Of a stretch of 64,000 bases of DNA, positions 33,479-41,331 are shown one piece after another. The notes under the pieces are model-generated. The model searched no databases and was not told the origin of the DNA. It worked only from the letters and a program-made list of their open reading frames with translations. Position 1 is the stretch's first letter, and each line of letters starts with the position of its first letter. Made by a program: the position numbers and the translations under genes. The stretch comes from Comamonadaceae bacterium (lineage in GTDB: Bacteria; Pseudomonadota; Gammaproteobacteria; Burkholderiales; Burkholderiaceae_C). Location: contig JAIXSQ010000016.1 in NCBI GenBank assembly GCA_027484575.1, positions 1-64,000 of the forward strand, written 5' to 3'.

Positions 33479-35878
33479 ATGGCCGCCCTGCCCGCCCCCC
33501 TCACCGCCTGCCTCGACGAGGCGCTCGCCCGTGCGCCGCGCCTGGTCGAGCGCGCGCTCGAGCAGGCCAGCGACACGCTGGACCGGCAAGCCCTGCAACG
33601 GGCCGGCAGCGGCGACTGGCGCGACCTGCAGTCCGCCGCGCGGGCCCTGCCCGCCATGCGGCAGCGCTGGGTCGCCGGGGCGGCGGCGGCGCTGCGTGCG
33701 GCGGTGCTGGCGCCGCCCTCGGCGCCTCCCGCGCCGTTGAGCGGGCTGCGACCCTCCTCCCTGACCCTGGTGGACGACGGCGCCCTGCGCCGCGACATCG
33801 AGGCCGCGCGCCTGGCGCAGCTGCTGGCGCCGGCGGTCGAGCAGCCGCTGGCCGAACTGGACCCGCTGGTGAGCGCGGCGCTGGGCCTGGCGAACGTGCA
33901 TCCCGAACGCAACCCGCTGCGGGTGCAGGTCGTCTCGCAGGCCTTGCTGCGCCTGATGGCCGAGCCGGCGCCCGAAGAGCCGCACTGGCCGGCGCTCTGG
34001 CTGGGCGCGATGGCGGGCCCGTTGGGCGAGGACCTGGCCGCCCTGTACCGCCGTTGCGCCGAGCGCCTGCGCGCCGCCGGCGTGCAGCCGGCGGCCTACC
34101 GCGTCATCGCGCCGCCGCCGGGCCGCAGCTCGCGCGCGGCGCCTCTGCCGGAGAGCAGCGGCGCCGCGCCGCTGGGCTCGCAGCCCATGCCGCTGGTGTC
34201 GCAGCCGATGCCGCTGCCCGAGGGGGCTGCCGCCCGTCCCGAACCCGGCAGCACGCCGCTGGCGCCGCCCGGGGGCTTCGGCGCCTGGCTGGGCCGGGCC
34301 CTGCAGGCGCTGCGCGGCCCCGTGATGCGGGACTTCCTGGGCGGTGGCGGCCGCCTGCCGCTGCAGCAGCCGCTGGACGGCGGCTGGTACGCCCGCGTCG
34401 ACGCCGAGCTGGCCGCGCTCGAGGCGCGCAGCGACGACGACGAGCCCGCCTGGGACCCCCGCGCGGCCGAGCGCCACCGGCACCTGCCGCCGATCAGCCG
34501 GCCCATGCGCCACGTGGGCTCGGGCAGCACGCTGGACGCGCGCCAGTGGGGCCGCATGGCCCGGGCGCGCCAGCGCGCGCTGGAGCGCACCCGCCTCAAG
34601 CGCGAGGCGCAGCATGTCGGCCAGGCGGTCGGCGTCGAGGTGGTGCGCGAACTGGTCGACGAGGTCGCGCGCGACCCGCGGCTGCTGGCGCCGGTGCGCG
34701 AGGCCATCGTCGCGCTCGAACCGGCGCTCGGCCGGCTGGCCCTGCGCGAGCCGCAGTTCCTGGGCGATGCGCAGCACCCGGCGCGCCAGCTGCTCGAGGC
34801 GGTGGCGCGGCGCAGCCTGCGCCACAACGACGAATTCGACCTGGCCTTCGAGCAGTTCCTCGAGCCGGTGCGCGCCCAGGTCCGCCGGTTGGGTGAACTG
34901 CCGGCCGACACCAGCGCGGCGCCGTTCGAGGAGGCGCTGCAGGACCTGCAGCAGCAGTGGGACGGCCAGGACGCGTCCGAGGCGCTGCAGCGCCAGCAGG
35001 CGATGCTCGCCCTGCAGCGCGCCGAGCAGCGCCAGGCCCTGGCCGACCAGATCGCCTGGGACCTGGGCCAGCGCAGCGACCTCGAAGGCACGCCCGGCCT
35101 GGTGCAGGAGTTCCTGTTCCAGCAGTGGGCGCTGGTGCTGGCGCAGGCCCGGCTCGACGCCCGCGGCGCGGCGCCCGACCCGGGGGGCTACCTGTCGGTG
35201 GTCACCGACCTGCTGTGGAGCGTCAAGCGCGAGCAGGCACTGCGCGACCCGGCCCGCGCGATCGCCGCGATCCCGCGCCTGCTGACCACCCTGCGCAGCG
35301 GCCTGGCCCTGCTGGGCCACCCGCCCGAGCAGGCCGAGTCCTTCTTCGCCGCCCTGGAAACCCTGCACCGCCCGGTGCTCAAGCTGCGCGCCCGGCTGCG
35401 CAAGCAGAGCGTTCCTGCGCCGGAGGCGGATGGCGAGCTCGACGAGCGCCTGCAACCCGCGGCCGCGCGCAAGCCCGAGCCGGCGCGCAACGTCTGGCTC
35501 GCGCCCGGCGAACTGCAGGCCATCGGCTACGCCGAAGCCGGCAGCAGCGACATGGCGCCGCTCAAGCCGGCGACCGCGCGCGACGGCCAGGGCCTGTCCG
35601 AGGCCGAGGTCGAGGCGCTGATCGACGGTCTGGCCGAGGGACACCACGTCGACCTGTTCGCGCGCCAGCGCTGGCGCCGCGCCCGGCTGGGCTGGACCGG
35701 CACGCAGCGCACGCTGTTCCTGTTCACCAGCGAGGGCGGCGAGCCGCACACCATGACCCGCCGCACCCTGCACCGCCTGGTGGCCAACCGCCTGCTGCGG
35801 CCGGTGCAGGACCACCCGGTGGTGCAGCACGCGCTGGACGTGCTGGCCCAGCCGCAGCAGCAGGCCGCAGCGGCCTGA
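33479..35878 (+). CDS. DUF1631-family protein
   Basis: 799 aa, cytoplasmic, Arg/Ala/Leu-rich helical protein with a low-complexity Pro/Ser region at about residues 210-275 that includes a tandem SQPMPL element. The C-terminal part (VDLFARQRWRRARLGWTG..TLFLFTSEGGEPHTMTRRTL) is the best conserved part of DUF1631. The family is sometimes mislabelled thymidine phosphorylase; no such motifs are present. An earlier ATG at 33428 is possible but lacks a ribosome site. Confidence 0.8.
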   Translation: MAALPAPLTACLDEALARAPRLVERALEQASDTLDRQALQRAGSGDWRDLQSAARALPAMRQRWVAGAAAALRAAVLAPPSAPPAPLSGLRPSSLTLVDDGALRRDIEAARLAQLLAPAVEQPLAELDPLVSAALGLANVHPERNPLRVQVVSQALLRLMAEPAPEEPHWPALWLGAMAGPLGEDLAALYRRCAERLRAAGVQPAAYRVIAPPPGRSSRAAPLPESSGAAPLGSQPMPLVSQPMPLPEGAAARPEPGSTPLAPPGGFGAWLGRALQALRGPVMRDFLGGGGRLPLQQPLDGGWYARVDAELAALEARSDDDEPAWDPRAAERHRHLPPISRPMRHVGSGSTLDARQWGRMARARQRALERTRLKREAQHVGQAVGVEVVRELVDEVARDPRLLAPVREAIVALEPALGRLALREPQFLGDAQHPARQLLEAVARRSLRHNDEFDLAFEQFLEPVRAQVRRLGELPADTSAAPFEEALQDLQQQWDGQDASEALQRQQAMLALQRAEQRQALADQIAWDLGQRSDLEGTPGLVQEFLFQQWALVLAQARLDARGAAPDPGGYLSVVTDLLWSVKREQALRDPARAIAAIPRLLTTLRSGLALLGHPPEQAESFFAALETLHRPVLKLRARLRKQSVPAPEADGELDERLQPAAARKPEPARNVWLAPGELQAIGYAEAGSSDMAPLKPATARDGQGLSEAEVEALIDGLAEGHHVDLFARQRWRRARLGWTGTQRTLFLFTSEGGEPHTMTRRTLHRLVANRLLRPVQDHPVVQHALDVLAQPQQQAAAA

Positions 35879-35940
35879 ACCCTCCCGCCGCAGGCGGCGC
35901 GGGCCGCCGGTCGCGCCGGGCCCGCGGGTAGACTGCCTGC

Positions 35941-36162
35941 ATGCGCGCAGCCGCCGACGTCCTCCCCGATCCGGGCCGCTGCCCCCTGTGCCACGCGCCC
36001 AACCGCTGCGCGATGGAGACCGAGCGCGCCACCGGCCAGCCGCAGCCACCCTGCTGGTGCACCACCGCCGCCTTCGCGCCCGAGCTGCTGGCCCGCGTTC
36101 CCGAGCCGGCGCGCGGCCGCGCCTGCATCTGCCCCGCCTGCGCGGGCGGCACCGTCCGGTGA
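35941..36162 (+). CDS. Small cysteine-rich CWC-family protein
   Basis: 73 aa with eight Cys in a metal-binding arrangement: RCPLCHAPNRCAME, then PPCWCTT, then CICPACAGG. This matches the short cysteine-rich CWC proteins, presumably zinc-binding, of unknown role. Its TGA overlaps the GTG start of the MFS gene (GTGA), so the two are coupled. Confidence 0.82.
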   Translation: MRAAADVLPDPGRCPLCHAPNRCAMETERATGQPQPPCWCTTAAFAPELLARVPEPARGRACICPACAGGTVR

Positions 36163-37631
36163 GCGACCACGACCCGGGCAGCGTCGCGGCGCTGCGCGCG
36201 CGCTGGGGCGAGCGCTACCGCTGGCTGCTGCTGTTCTCGGTCATGGTCGGCACGATGGCATCGATCATGTCCTCGACCATCGTGAACGTCGCCATCCCCG
36301 ACATGAGCCGGCAGTTCACGCTGGGCCAGGAACGGGCCCAGTGGGTCAGCTCGGGCTTCATGGTCGCCTCGACCCTGGGCATGCTGCTGACGCCCTGGCT
36401 GCTGGCGCGCTACGGCTACCGCCGCACCTACGTGGGCACCATGGTGCTGCTGATGGCCGGCGGGCTGGCCGGCGGCGCCGCCGGGAACTACGGGCTGGTG
36501 CTGCTGGCCCGGGTCGCCGAGGGCCTGGCGGCCGGCGTGGTGCAGCCGATCCCCGCCATCATCATGCTGCGCGCCTTCGCCCCCGACGAGCAGGGCAAGG
36601 CCAGCGGCATCTTCGGCATGGGCGTGGTGCTGGCGCCGGCGATCGGCCCCAGCATCGGCGGCGTGCTGGTCGACCTGGCGGGCTGGCGCTCGATCTTCTA
36701 CCTCGTCGTGCCCTTCGCGCTGGCCTCCATCGCGCTGGCCTGGCTGTTCGTGCCGACCAGCGGCCCGGGCAACGCACAGGCGCAACGCGGTGCGCGGCTG
36801 GACCTGCCGGGGCTGGCGCTGGCCTCGGTGGGCACCGTGTGCCTGCTCAACGGCCTGGTGGAGCTGCGCGGCGGCTCCGCGAGCCACGCGGGGCTGCTGC
36901 TGGCCGTCGCCGCCGCGGCCATCGCGGCCTTCATCGCCTGGCAGTGGCGGCTCGCGCGCACCGGGCGCGAGCCCCTGCTGCAGCTGGGCCTGTTCGGCCA
37001 CCGCACCTTCGCGCTGGGGACGGTCGTGGCCTTCATCTACGGCATCGCCCTGTTCGGCTCGACCTACCTGCTGCCGGTGTGGATGCAGATGGGCCTGCAG
37101 CTGCCCGCCTCGCACGTGGGCACGATCCTGCTGCCCGCCGGCCTGGTGCTGGCCGTGACCATCGGCGTGGTGGGGCGGCTGGTGCAACGCGTGCCCACGC
37201 ACGTGCTGGTCAGCATCGGGCTGCTGCTGCTGGCCGCCTCGTTCGCGCTGATGCCCACGGTGGGCCTGGCCAGCCCGCTGGCGCTGCTGGTGGCCTGGGC
37301 CATCGTCGGCCGCATCGGCCTGGGCTTCATCCTGCCCTCGCTCAACCTGGGCGCGATGCGGGCGCTGCCCAAGACGCTGATCCCGCAGGGCTCCAGCGCC
37401 ATCAATTTCCTGCGCATGCTCGGCGGCGCCGCCGGCGTGAGCCTGTGCGCCATCGTGCTCGAGTGGCGGCTGGCCGCGCACGGCGACTCGCTCGCGGTGG
37501 CCGCCACCAGCCCCGCGCGCCTGGCCGCCTTCGACGAGGCCTTCCTGATGCTGGCCGGGATCTGCGCGCTCGCGATGCTGGCTGCCTGGCAGCTGCGCGA
37601 CGGGCCGCGCGATGCCGGCCCCACCGACTGA
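36159..37631 (+). CDS. MFS drug-efflux transporter, DHA2 (14-TMS) family
   Basis: 490 aa with about 14 hydrophobic spans. It has the MFS motif A-like stretch ARYGYRRTYVGTM and motif C region VVLAPAIGPSIGGVLVD, typical of DHA2/EmrB proton antiporters. It starts with GTG at 36159 within the CWC stop codon. No membrane-fusion partner (EmrA) is nearby, so it may act alone. Confidence 0.88.
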   Translation: MSDHDPGSVAALRARWGERYRWLLLFSVMVGTMASIMSSTIVNVAIPDMSRQFTLGQERAQWVSSGFMVASTLGMLLTPWLLARYGYRRTYVGTMVLLMAGGLAGGAAGNYGLVLLARVAEGLAAGVVQPIPAIIMLRAFAPDEQGKASGIFGMGVVLAPAIGPSIGGVLVDLAGWRSIFYLVVPFALASIALAWLFVPTSGPGNAQAQRGARLDLPGLALASVGTVCLLNGLVELRGGSASHAGLLLAVAAAAIAAFIAWQWRLARTGREPLLQLGLFGHRTFALGTVVAFIYGIALFGSTYLLPVWMQMGLQLPASHVGTILLPAGLVLAVTIGVVGRLVQRVPTHVLVSIGLLLLAASFALMPTVGLASPLALLVAWAIVGRIGLGFILPSLNLGAMRALPKTLIPQGSSAINFLRMLGGAAGVSLCAIVLEWRLAAHGDSLAVAATSPARLAAFDEAFLMLAGICALAMLAAWQLRDGPRDAGPTD

Positions 37632-37639
37632 ACGACGCC

Positions 37640-38410
37640 ATGTGCCAGCTGCTCGGCATGAACTGCAACACGCCCACGGACGTGACCTTCAGCTTCACGG
37701 GCTTCGCCCAGCGCGGCGGCGCCACCGACCACCACGCCGACGGCTGGGGCATCGCGTTCTTCGAGGGCCGGGGGCTGCGCCATTTCGTGGACCACCAGCC
37801 GGCCGCGCAGTCGCCGGTGGCCGAGCTGATCCGCCGCTACCCGATCCGCAGCCGCAACGTCGTCGCCCACATCCGCAAGGCGACCCAGGGCGAAGTGGCG
37901 CTGGAGAACTGCCACCCGTTCGTGCGCGAGCTGTGGGGCCGCTACTGGGTGTTCGCCCACAACGGCGACCTCAAGGACTTCCACCCCCGCCTGCACGCCG
38001 GCTTCCGGCCCGTGGGCACCACCGACAGCGAGCGCGCGTTCTGCTGGATCCTGCAGGAGCTGTGGAAGTCGCATGCCGGCGTGCCCGACATCGACGAGCT
38101 GACCCGCACGCTGCGCGAGCTGCTGCCGCAGGTGGCGCGGCACGGCACCTTCAACTGCCTGCTGTCCAACGGCGAGGCGCTGTGGACGCATTGCGCGACC
38201 AACCTGTGGTGGGTGGAGCGCCGCCACCCGTTCGCGCATGCGCAGCTCAAGGACGAGGACCTGGCGGTCGACTTCGCGCAGCACACCACGCCCGACGACC
38301 GGGTCGCGGTGGTGGTCACCGCGCCGCTGACGACCAACGAGCCCTGGGTGCAGATGCAGCCGGGCGAGCTGCGGGTGTTCGTCGACGGCGTCGCGCGCGC
38401 CGCGCCCTGA
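37640..38410 (+). CDS. Class II glutamine amidotransferase (YafJ-like)
   Basis: 256 aa with the N-terminal nucleophile Cys2 (MCQLLGMNCN), HHADGWGIAFFEG, and AHNGDLKDF motifs of the Ntn amidotransferase fold. YafJ proteins lack a synthase domain and their substrate is unknown. Its ATG follows the MFS stop by 8 bp. It converges on gshB. Confidence 0.88.
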   Translation: MCQLLGMNCNTPTDVTFSFTGFAQRGGATDHHADGWGIAFFEGRGLRHFVDHQPAAQSPVAELIRRYPIRSRNVVAHIRKATQGEVALENCHPFVRELWGRYWVFAHNGDLKDFHPRLHAGFRPVGTTDSERAFCWILQELWKSHAGVPDIDELTRTLRELLPQVARHGTFNCLLSNGEALWTHCATNLWWVERRHPFAHAQLKDEDLAVDFAQHTTPDDRVAVVVTAPLTTNEPWVQMQPGELRVFVDGVARAAP

Positions 38411-38420
38411 CGCCGCCCGC

Positions 38421-39374
38421 TCAGGCGGCGGCCGCGACGGCCGCCTCGAGCGCGTCGAGGAACATGGCCGGCACGTCGAAGCCGGTCTGCTGCGTGATCT
38501 CCTGGAAGCAGGTCGGGCTGGTGACGTTGATCTCGGTGAGGCAGTCGCCGATCACGTCCAGGCCCACCAGCAGCAGGCCGCGCGCGGCGAGCACCGGGCC
38601 CAGGGCCTGCGCGATCTCGCGGTCGCGCGCGGTCAGCGGCTGCGCCACGCCCTTGCCGCCGGCGGCCAGGTTGCCGCGCACCTCGCTGCCCTGCGGGATG
38701 CGCGCCAGGCTGTAGGGCACCGGCTGGCCGCCGATCACCAGCACGCGCTTGTCGCCCTGCGCGATCTCCGGCACGAAGCGCTGCGCCATCAGCGTGGTGC
38801 TGCCGTCGCCGTTGAGCGTCTCCACGATCGCGCCCAGGTTCATGCCGTCGGGCCCCACCCGGAAGATGCCCATGCCGCCCATGCCGTCCAGCGGCTTGAG
38901 GATGATGTCGCGGTGCTCGGCGTGGAAGGCGCGCACGGCCTGCGCATCGCGCGTGACCAGGGTGGGGCTGAGGAACTGCGGGAACTCGAGAATGGCCAGC
39001 TTTTCCGGGTGGTCGCGCAGCGCCCGCGGGCTGTTGAACACCCGCGCGCCCTCGCGCTCGGCCTGCTGCAGCAGGTGGGTGGCGTAGAAGTACTCGCTGT
39101 CGAACGGCGGGTCCTTGCGCATCAGCACGGCGCCGAACTCGCGCAGGGGGCGCACCACGCGGCGCGTCTCGGTGAACCACTCCTCGTCGGCGCCGGTCAG
39201 CCGGACCTCCCGCACCGCCGCCTCGACCTGCCCGCCCGAGCGCCAGACCAGGTCGCGCGGCTCGCAGGCGGCCACCTGGTGGCCGCGGCGCTGGGCCTCG
39301 CGCATCATCGCGAAGGTGGTGTCCTTGGAGACCTTGAAATCCTCGAGCGGATCGGCGACGAACAGCAGGTGCAT
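38421..39374 (-). CDS. gshB: Glutathione synthetase
   Basis: 317 aa ATP-grasp enzyme adding glycine to gamma-glutamylcysteine. Features are MHLLFVADPLEDFKVSKDTT at the N-terminus, MRKDPPFDSEY, the Gly-rich loop KPLDGMGGMGIFR and the metal/substrate end EINVTSPTC. In many relatives it is next to gshA; here gshA is about 4 kb upstream on the same strand with GST, a binding protein and kup between. Confidence 0.96.
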   Translation of the reverse strand: MHLLFVADPLEDFKVSKDTTFAMMREAQRRGHQVAACEPRDLVWRSGGQVEAAVREVRLTGADEEWFTETRRVVRPLREFGAVLMRKDPPFDSEYFYATHLLQQAEREGARVFNSPRALRDHPEKLAILEFPQFLSPTLVTRDAQAVRAFHAEHRDIILKPLDGMGGMGIFRVGPDGMNLGAIVETLNGDGSTTLMAQRFVPEIAQGDKRVLVIGGQPVPYSLARIPQGSEVRGNLAAGGKGVAQPLTARDREIAQALGPVLAARGLLLVGLDVIGDCLTEINVTSPTCFQEITQQTGFDVPAMFLDALEAAVAAAA

Positions 39375-39478
39375 GGGCGGGAACGGGAGGGACAGGGCAC
39401 GCGGCCCGGGCGCAGCGGTAGGGGGCCGCTACTGTTGCACAAATCCGGGGCGCACGTCGCCGCCCCGCGGCCGGGGGC

Positions 39479-40186
39479 TCAGGCCGGTGCGGCCGGCACC
39501 TGCAGCCCGCGCTGGACGGCGGGCCGGGCCAGGAAGGCGTCGAGCGCGCGCTGCACGTGGGCATAGCGGGAGAACTGCACCAGCTCGCCTGCGCCGTAGA
39601 AGCCCACCAGGTTGCGCACCCAGGGAAAAGTCGCGATGTCGGCGACGGTGTACGCGGCACCCGCCACCCAGGCCTGGCGCGCGAGCTGGCCGTCGAGCAC
39701 GCCGAGCAGGCGCTGCGTCTCGGCGACGTAGCGGTCGCGGGGGCGCTTGTCTTCCCAGTCCTTGCCCGCGAACTTGTGGAAGAAACCGAGCTGCCCGACC
39801 ATGGGGCCGATCCCGCCCATCTGGAACATCAGCCACTGCACCGCGTGCCAGCGGCCCGCGGGGTCGGCCGGCAGGAAACGGCCGGTCTTCTCGGCCAGGT
39901 ACAGCAGGATCGCGCCCGACTCGAACAGGGCCAGCGGCTGGCCGCCCGGGCCGTCGGGATCGAGGATCGCCGGGATCTTGTTGTTCGGGTTCAGCGACAG
40001 GAACTCGGGGCTGGTCTGGTCATGGGCCGCGAAGTCGACGCGGTGGGCCTCGTAGGGCAGGCCCAGTTCCTCCAGCAGGATCGACACCTTCACCCCGTTG
40101 GGCGTCGGCAGCGAGTACAGCTGCAGCCGGTCGGGATGGCGCGCCGGCCACTTGCGGGTGATGGGGAAGGCGGACAGGTCGGTCAT
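39479..40186 (-). CDS. Glutathione S-transferase, YfcG-like
   Basis: 235 aa. The N-terminal thioredoxin-like domain has LYSLPTPNGVKVSILLEEL and NPNNKIPAILD, then LFESGAILLYLAEKTGRFLP, and a helical domain with MGGIGPMVGQ. The TPNG active-site motif and GAILLYLAEKTG point to the Nu-class YfcG group, which has disulfide-bond reductase activity in E. coli. It stands between gshB and gshA, consistent with glutathione metabolism. Confidence 0.87.
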   Translation of the reverse strand: MTDLSAFPITRKWPARHPDRLQLYSLPTPNGVKVSILLEELGLPYEAHRVDFAAHDQTSPEFLSLNPNNKIPAILDPDGPGGQPLALFESGAILLYLAEKTGRFLPADPAGRWHAVQWLMFQMGGIGPMVGQLGFFHKFAGKDWEDKRPRDRYVAETQRLLGVLDGQLARQAWVAGAAYTVADIATFPWVRNLVGFYGAGELVQFSRYAHVQRALDAFLARPAVQRGLQVPAAPA

Positions 40187-40304
40187 GCCCCGGGACGGTA
40201 CACGGTCGCCGGGTTTTCGGCAGGACGCGCCCGGTCCGGCCCTGCCTACACTGCCGGCACGCCGCGTGCTTGCACGTGGCGCACCTCAACAAGGAGTCGC
40301 TCCC

Positions 40305-41189
40305 ATGAAGAAACGCCATGTCCTGCTCCCCCTGCTGCTGGCCCTGGCCGCCGGCGGCGCCGCGGCCCAGGAAACCCTGAAGAAGGCCGCCGACAGCAAC
40401 AAGATCACCCTCGCCTACCGCGAGGCCTCGGTGCCCTTCAGCTACCTGGCGGGCCCGGGCAAGCCCGTGGGCATGATGGTCGAGGTGTCCGAGGCCATCG
40501 CGGCCGAGGTCCGCAAGGCGACCAACAAGCCCAACCTCGAGATCGCGTGGCAGGCCGTCACCTCGCAGAACCGCATCCCGCTGCTGACCAACGGCACCAT
40601 CGACCTGGAGTGCGGCTCGACGACCAACAACAGCACCCGCGGCCAGCAGGTGCAGTTCGCGATCAACCACTTCTACACCGGCACGCGGCTGCTGGTGAAG
40701 AAGTCGTCGGGCATCAAGAACTACGCGGACCTCAAGGGCAAGACCGTGGCCACGACGGCGGGCACGACCAACTTCCAGGTGCTGCGCAAGTACAACCAGG
40801 ACCGCAGCCTGGACATGAACATCGTGACCGGCAAGGACCACGACGACTCCAAGCTGCTGGTCGAGTCGGGCCGCGCGGTGGCCTTCGGCATGGACGACAT
40901 CCTGCTGTTCGGCCTGCTGGCCAACGACAAGAACCCGGCCGAGTGGGAGGTGGTGGGCGACTCGCTGCAGGTCGAGCCCTACGCCTGCATGCTGCGCAAG
41001 GACGACCCCCAGTTCAAGGCGCTGGTCGACCGCGTGATCGGCAACATGATGAAGAGCGGCGACTTCGAGAAGCTCTACGCCAAGTGGTTCACCTCGCCGA
41101 TCCCGCCCAAGGGCCAGAACCTGAACCTGCCGATGGCGCCCGAGCTCAAGCAGAACCTCAAGGACCTGAGCGACAAGCCGGCCACCTGA
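40305..41189 (+). CDS. Periplasmic amino-acid-binding protein (ABC transporter, glutamate/aspartate type)
   Basis: 294 aa with a signal peptide (LLPLLLALAAGGAAAQ). Solute-binding family 3 fold: YREASVPFSYL, LECGSTTNNSTR, LKGKTVATTAGTTNFQ and AFGMDDILL resemble GltI. No permease or ATPase gene is adjacent, so it must share a transporter encoded elsewhere. AAGGAG precedes the ATG. Its stop codon lies inside a strong hairpin. Confidence 0.88.
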   Translation: MKKRHVLLPLLLALAAGGAAAQETLKKAADSNKITLAYREASVPFSYLAGPGKPVGMMVEVSEAIAAEVRKATNKPNLEIAWQAVTSQNRIPLLTNGTIDLECGSTTNNSTRGQQVQFAINHFYTGTRLLVKKSSGIKNYADLKGKTVATTAGTTNFQVLRKYNQDRSLDMNIVTGKDHDDSKLLVESGRAVAFGMDDILLFGLLANDKNPAEWEVVGDSLQVEPYACMLRKDDPQFKALVDRVIGNMMKSGDFEKLYAKWFTSPIPPKGQNLNLPMAPELKQNLKDLSDKPAT

Positions 41190-41215
41190 CGGCGGCTGCG
41201 CCGCCGTCAGGTGGC
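41181..41215 (+). terminator. 16-bp perfect hairpin overlapping the binding-protein stop codon
   Basis: GCCACCTGACGGCGGC and its exact complement are separated by a 3-nt TGC loop. The 5' arm contains the last sense codons and TGA (41187-41189). No T-run follows, so it may act as an mRNA 3'-end stabiliser or part of a bidirectional terminator rather than a classic intrinsic terminator. Confidence 0.65.
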
Positions 41216-41217
41216 CG

Positions 41218-41297
41218 CCCCGGCGCAGGCCGGGGCCCAGTGACTTTGGACTCCGAACCGCGCCGCCGAAGTCACTGGATCCCGGCTTTCGCCGGGA
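41218..41297. repeat. 80-bp palindromic intergenic repeat (REP-like)
   Basis: Two 29-nt arms (41218-41246 and 41269-41297) are inverted copies with about five mismatches and a 22-nt centre. Each arm itself contains a small hairpin: CCCCGGC/GCCGGGG and CCCGGC/GCCGGG. The shared core is CCAGTGACTT / AAGTCACTGG followed by the GGATCCCGGCTTTCGCCGG-type segment, which resembles dispersed palindromes found between genes in many proteobacteria. Copy number in the genome cannot be judged from one copy here. Confidence 0.75.
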
Positions 41298-41300
41298 CTC

Positions 41301-41331
41301 GAGATCTGGCCGGCTGCGCCGGCTAGATCTC
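41301..41331 (-). terminator. Hairpin overlapping the kup stop codon
   Basis: GAGATCT, one unpaired or wobble position, GCCGGC, loop TGC, GCCGGC, then AGATCTC form an inverted repeat that contains the kup TAG (41325-41323 on the minus strand). Like the hairpin at 41181-41215 it uses a TGC loop and no T-run. Probably marks the kup transcript end. Confidence 0.55.

Noticed and set aside
31058..36049. A 1663-codon minus-strand open frame opposite glcB and DUF1631
   Set aside because: Composition (Gln/His/Arg/Gly/Ala-rich, no domain) is typical of the antisense frame of high-GC genes; glcB and the DUF1631 gene on the plus strand explain the region.
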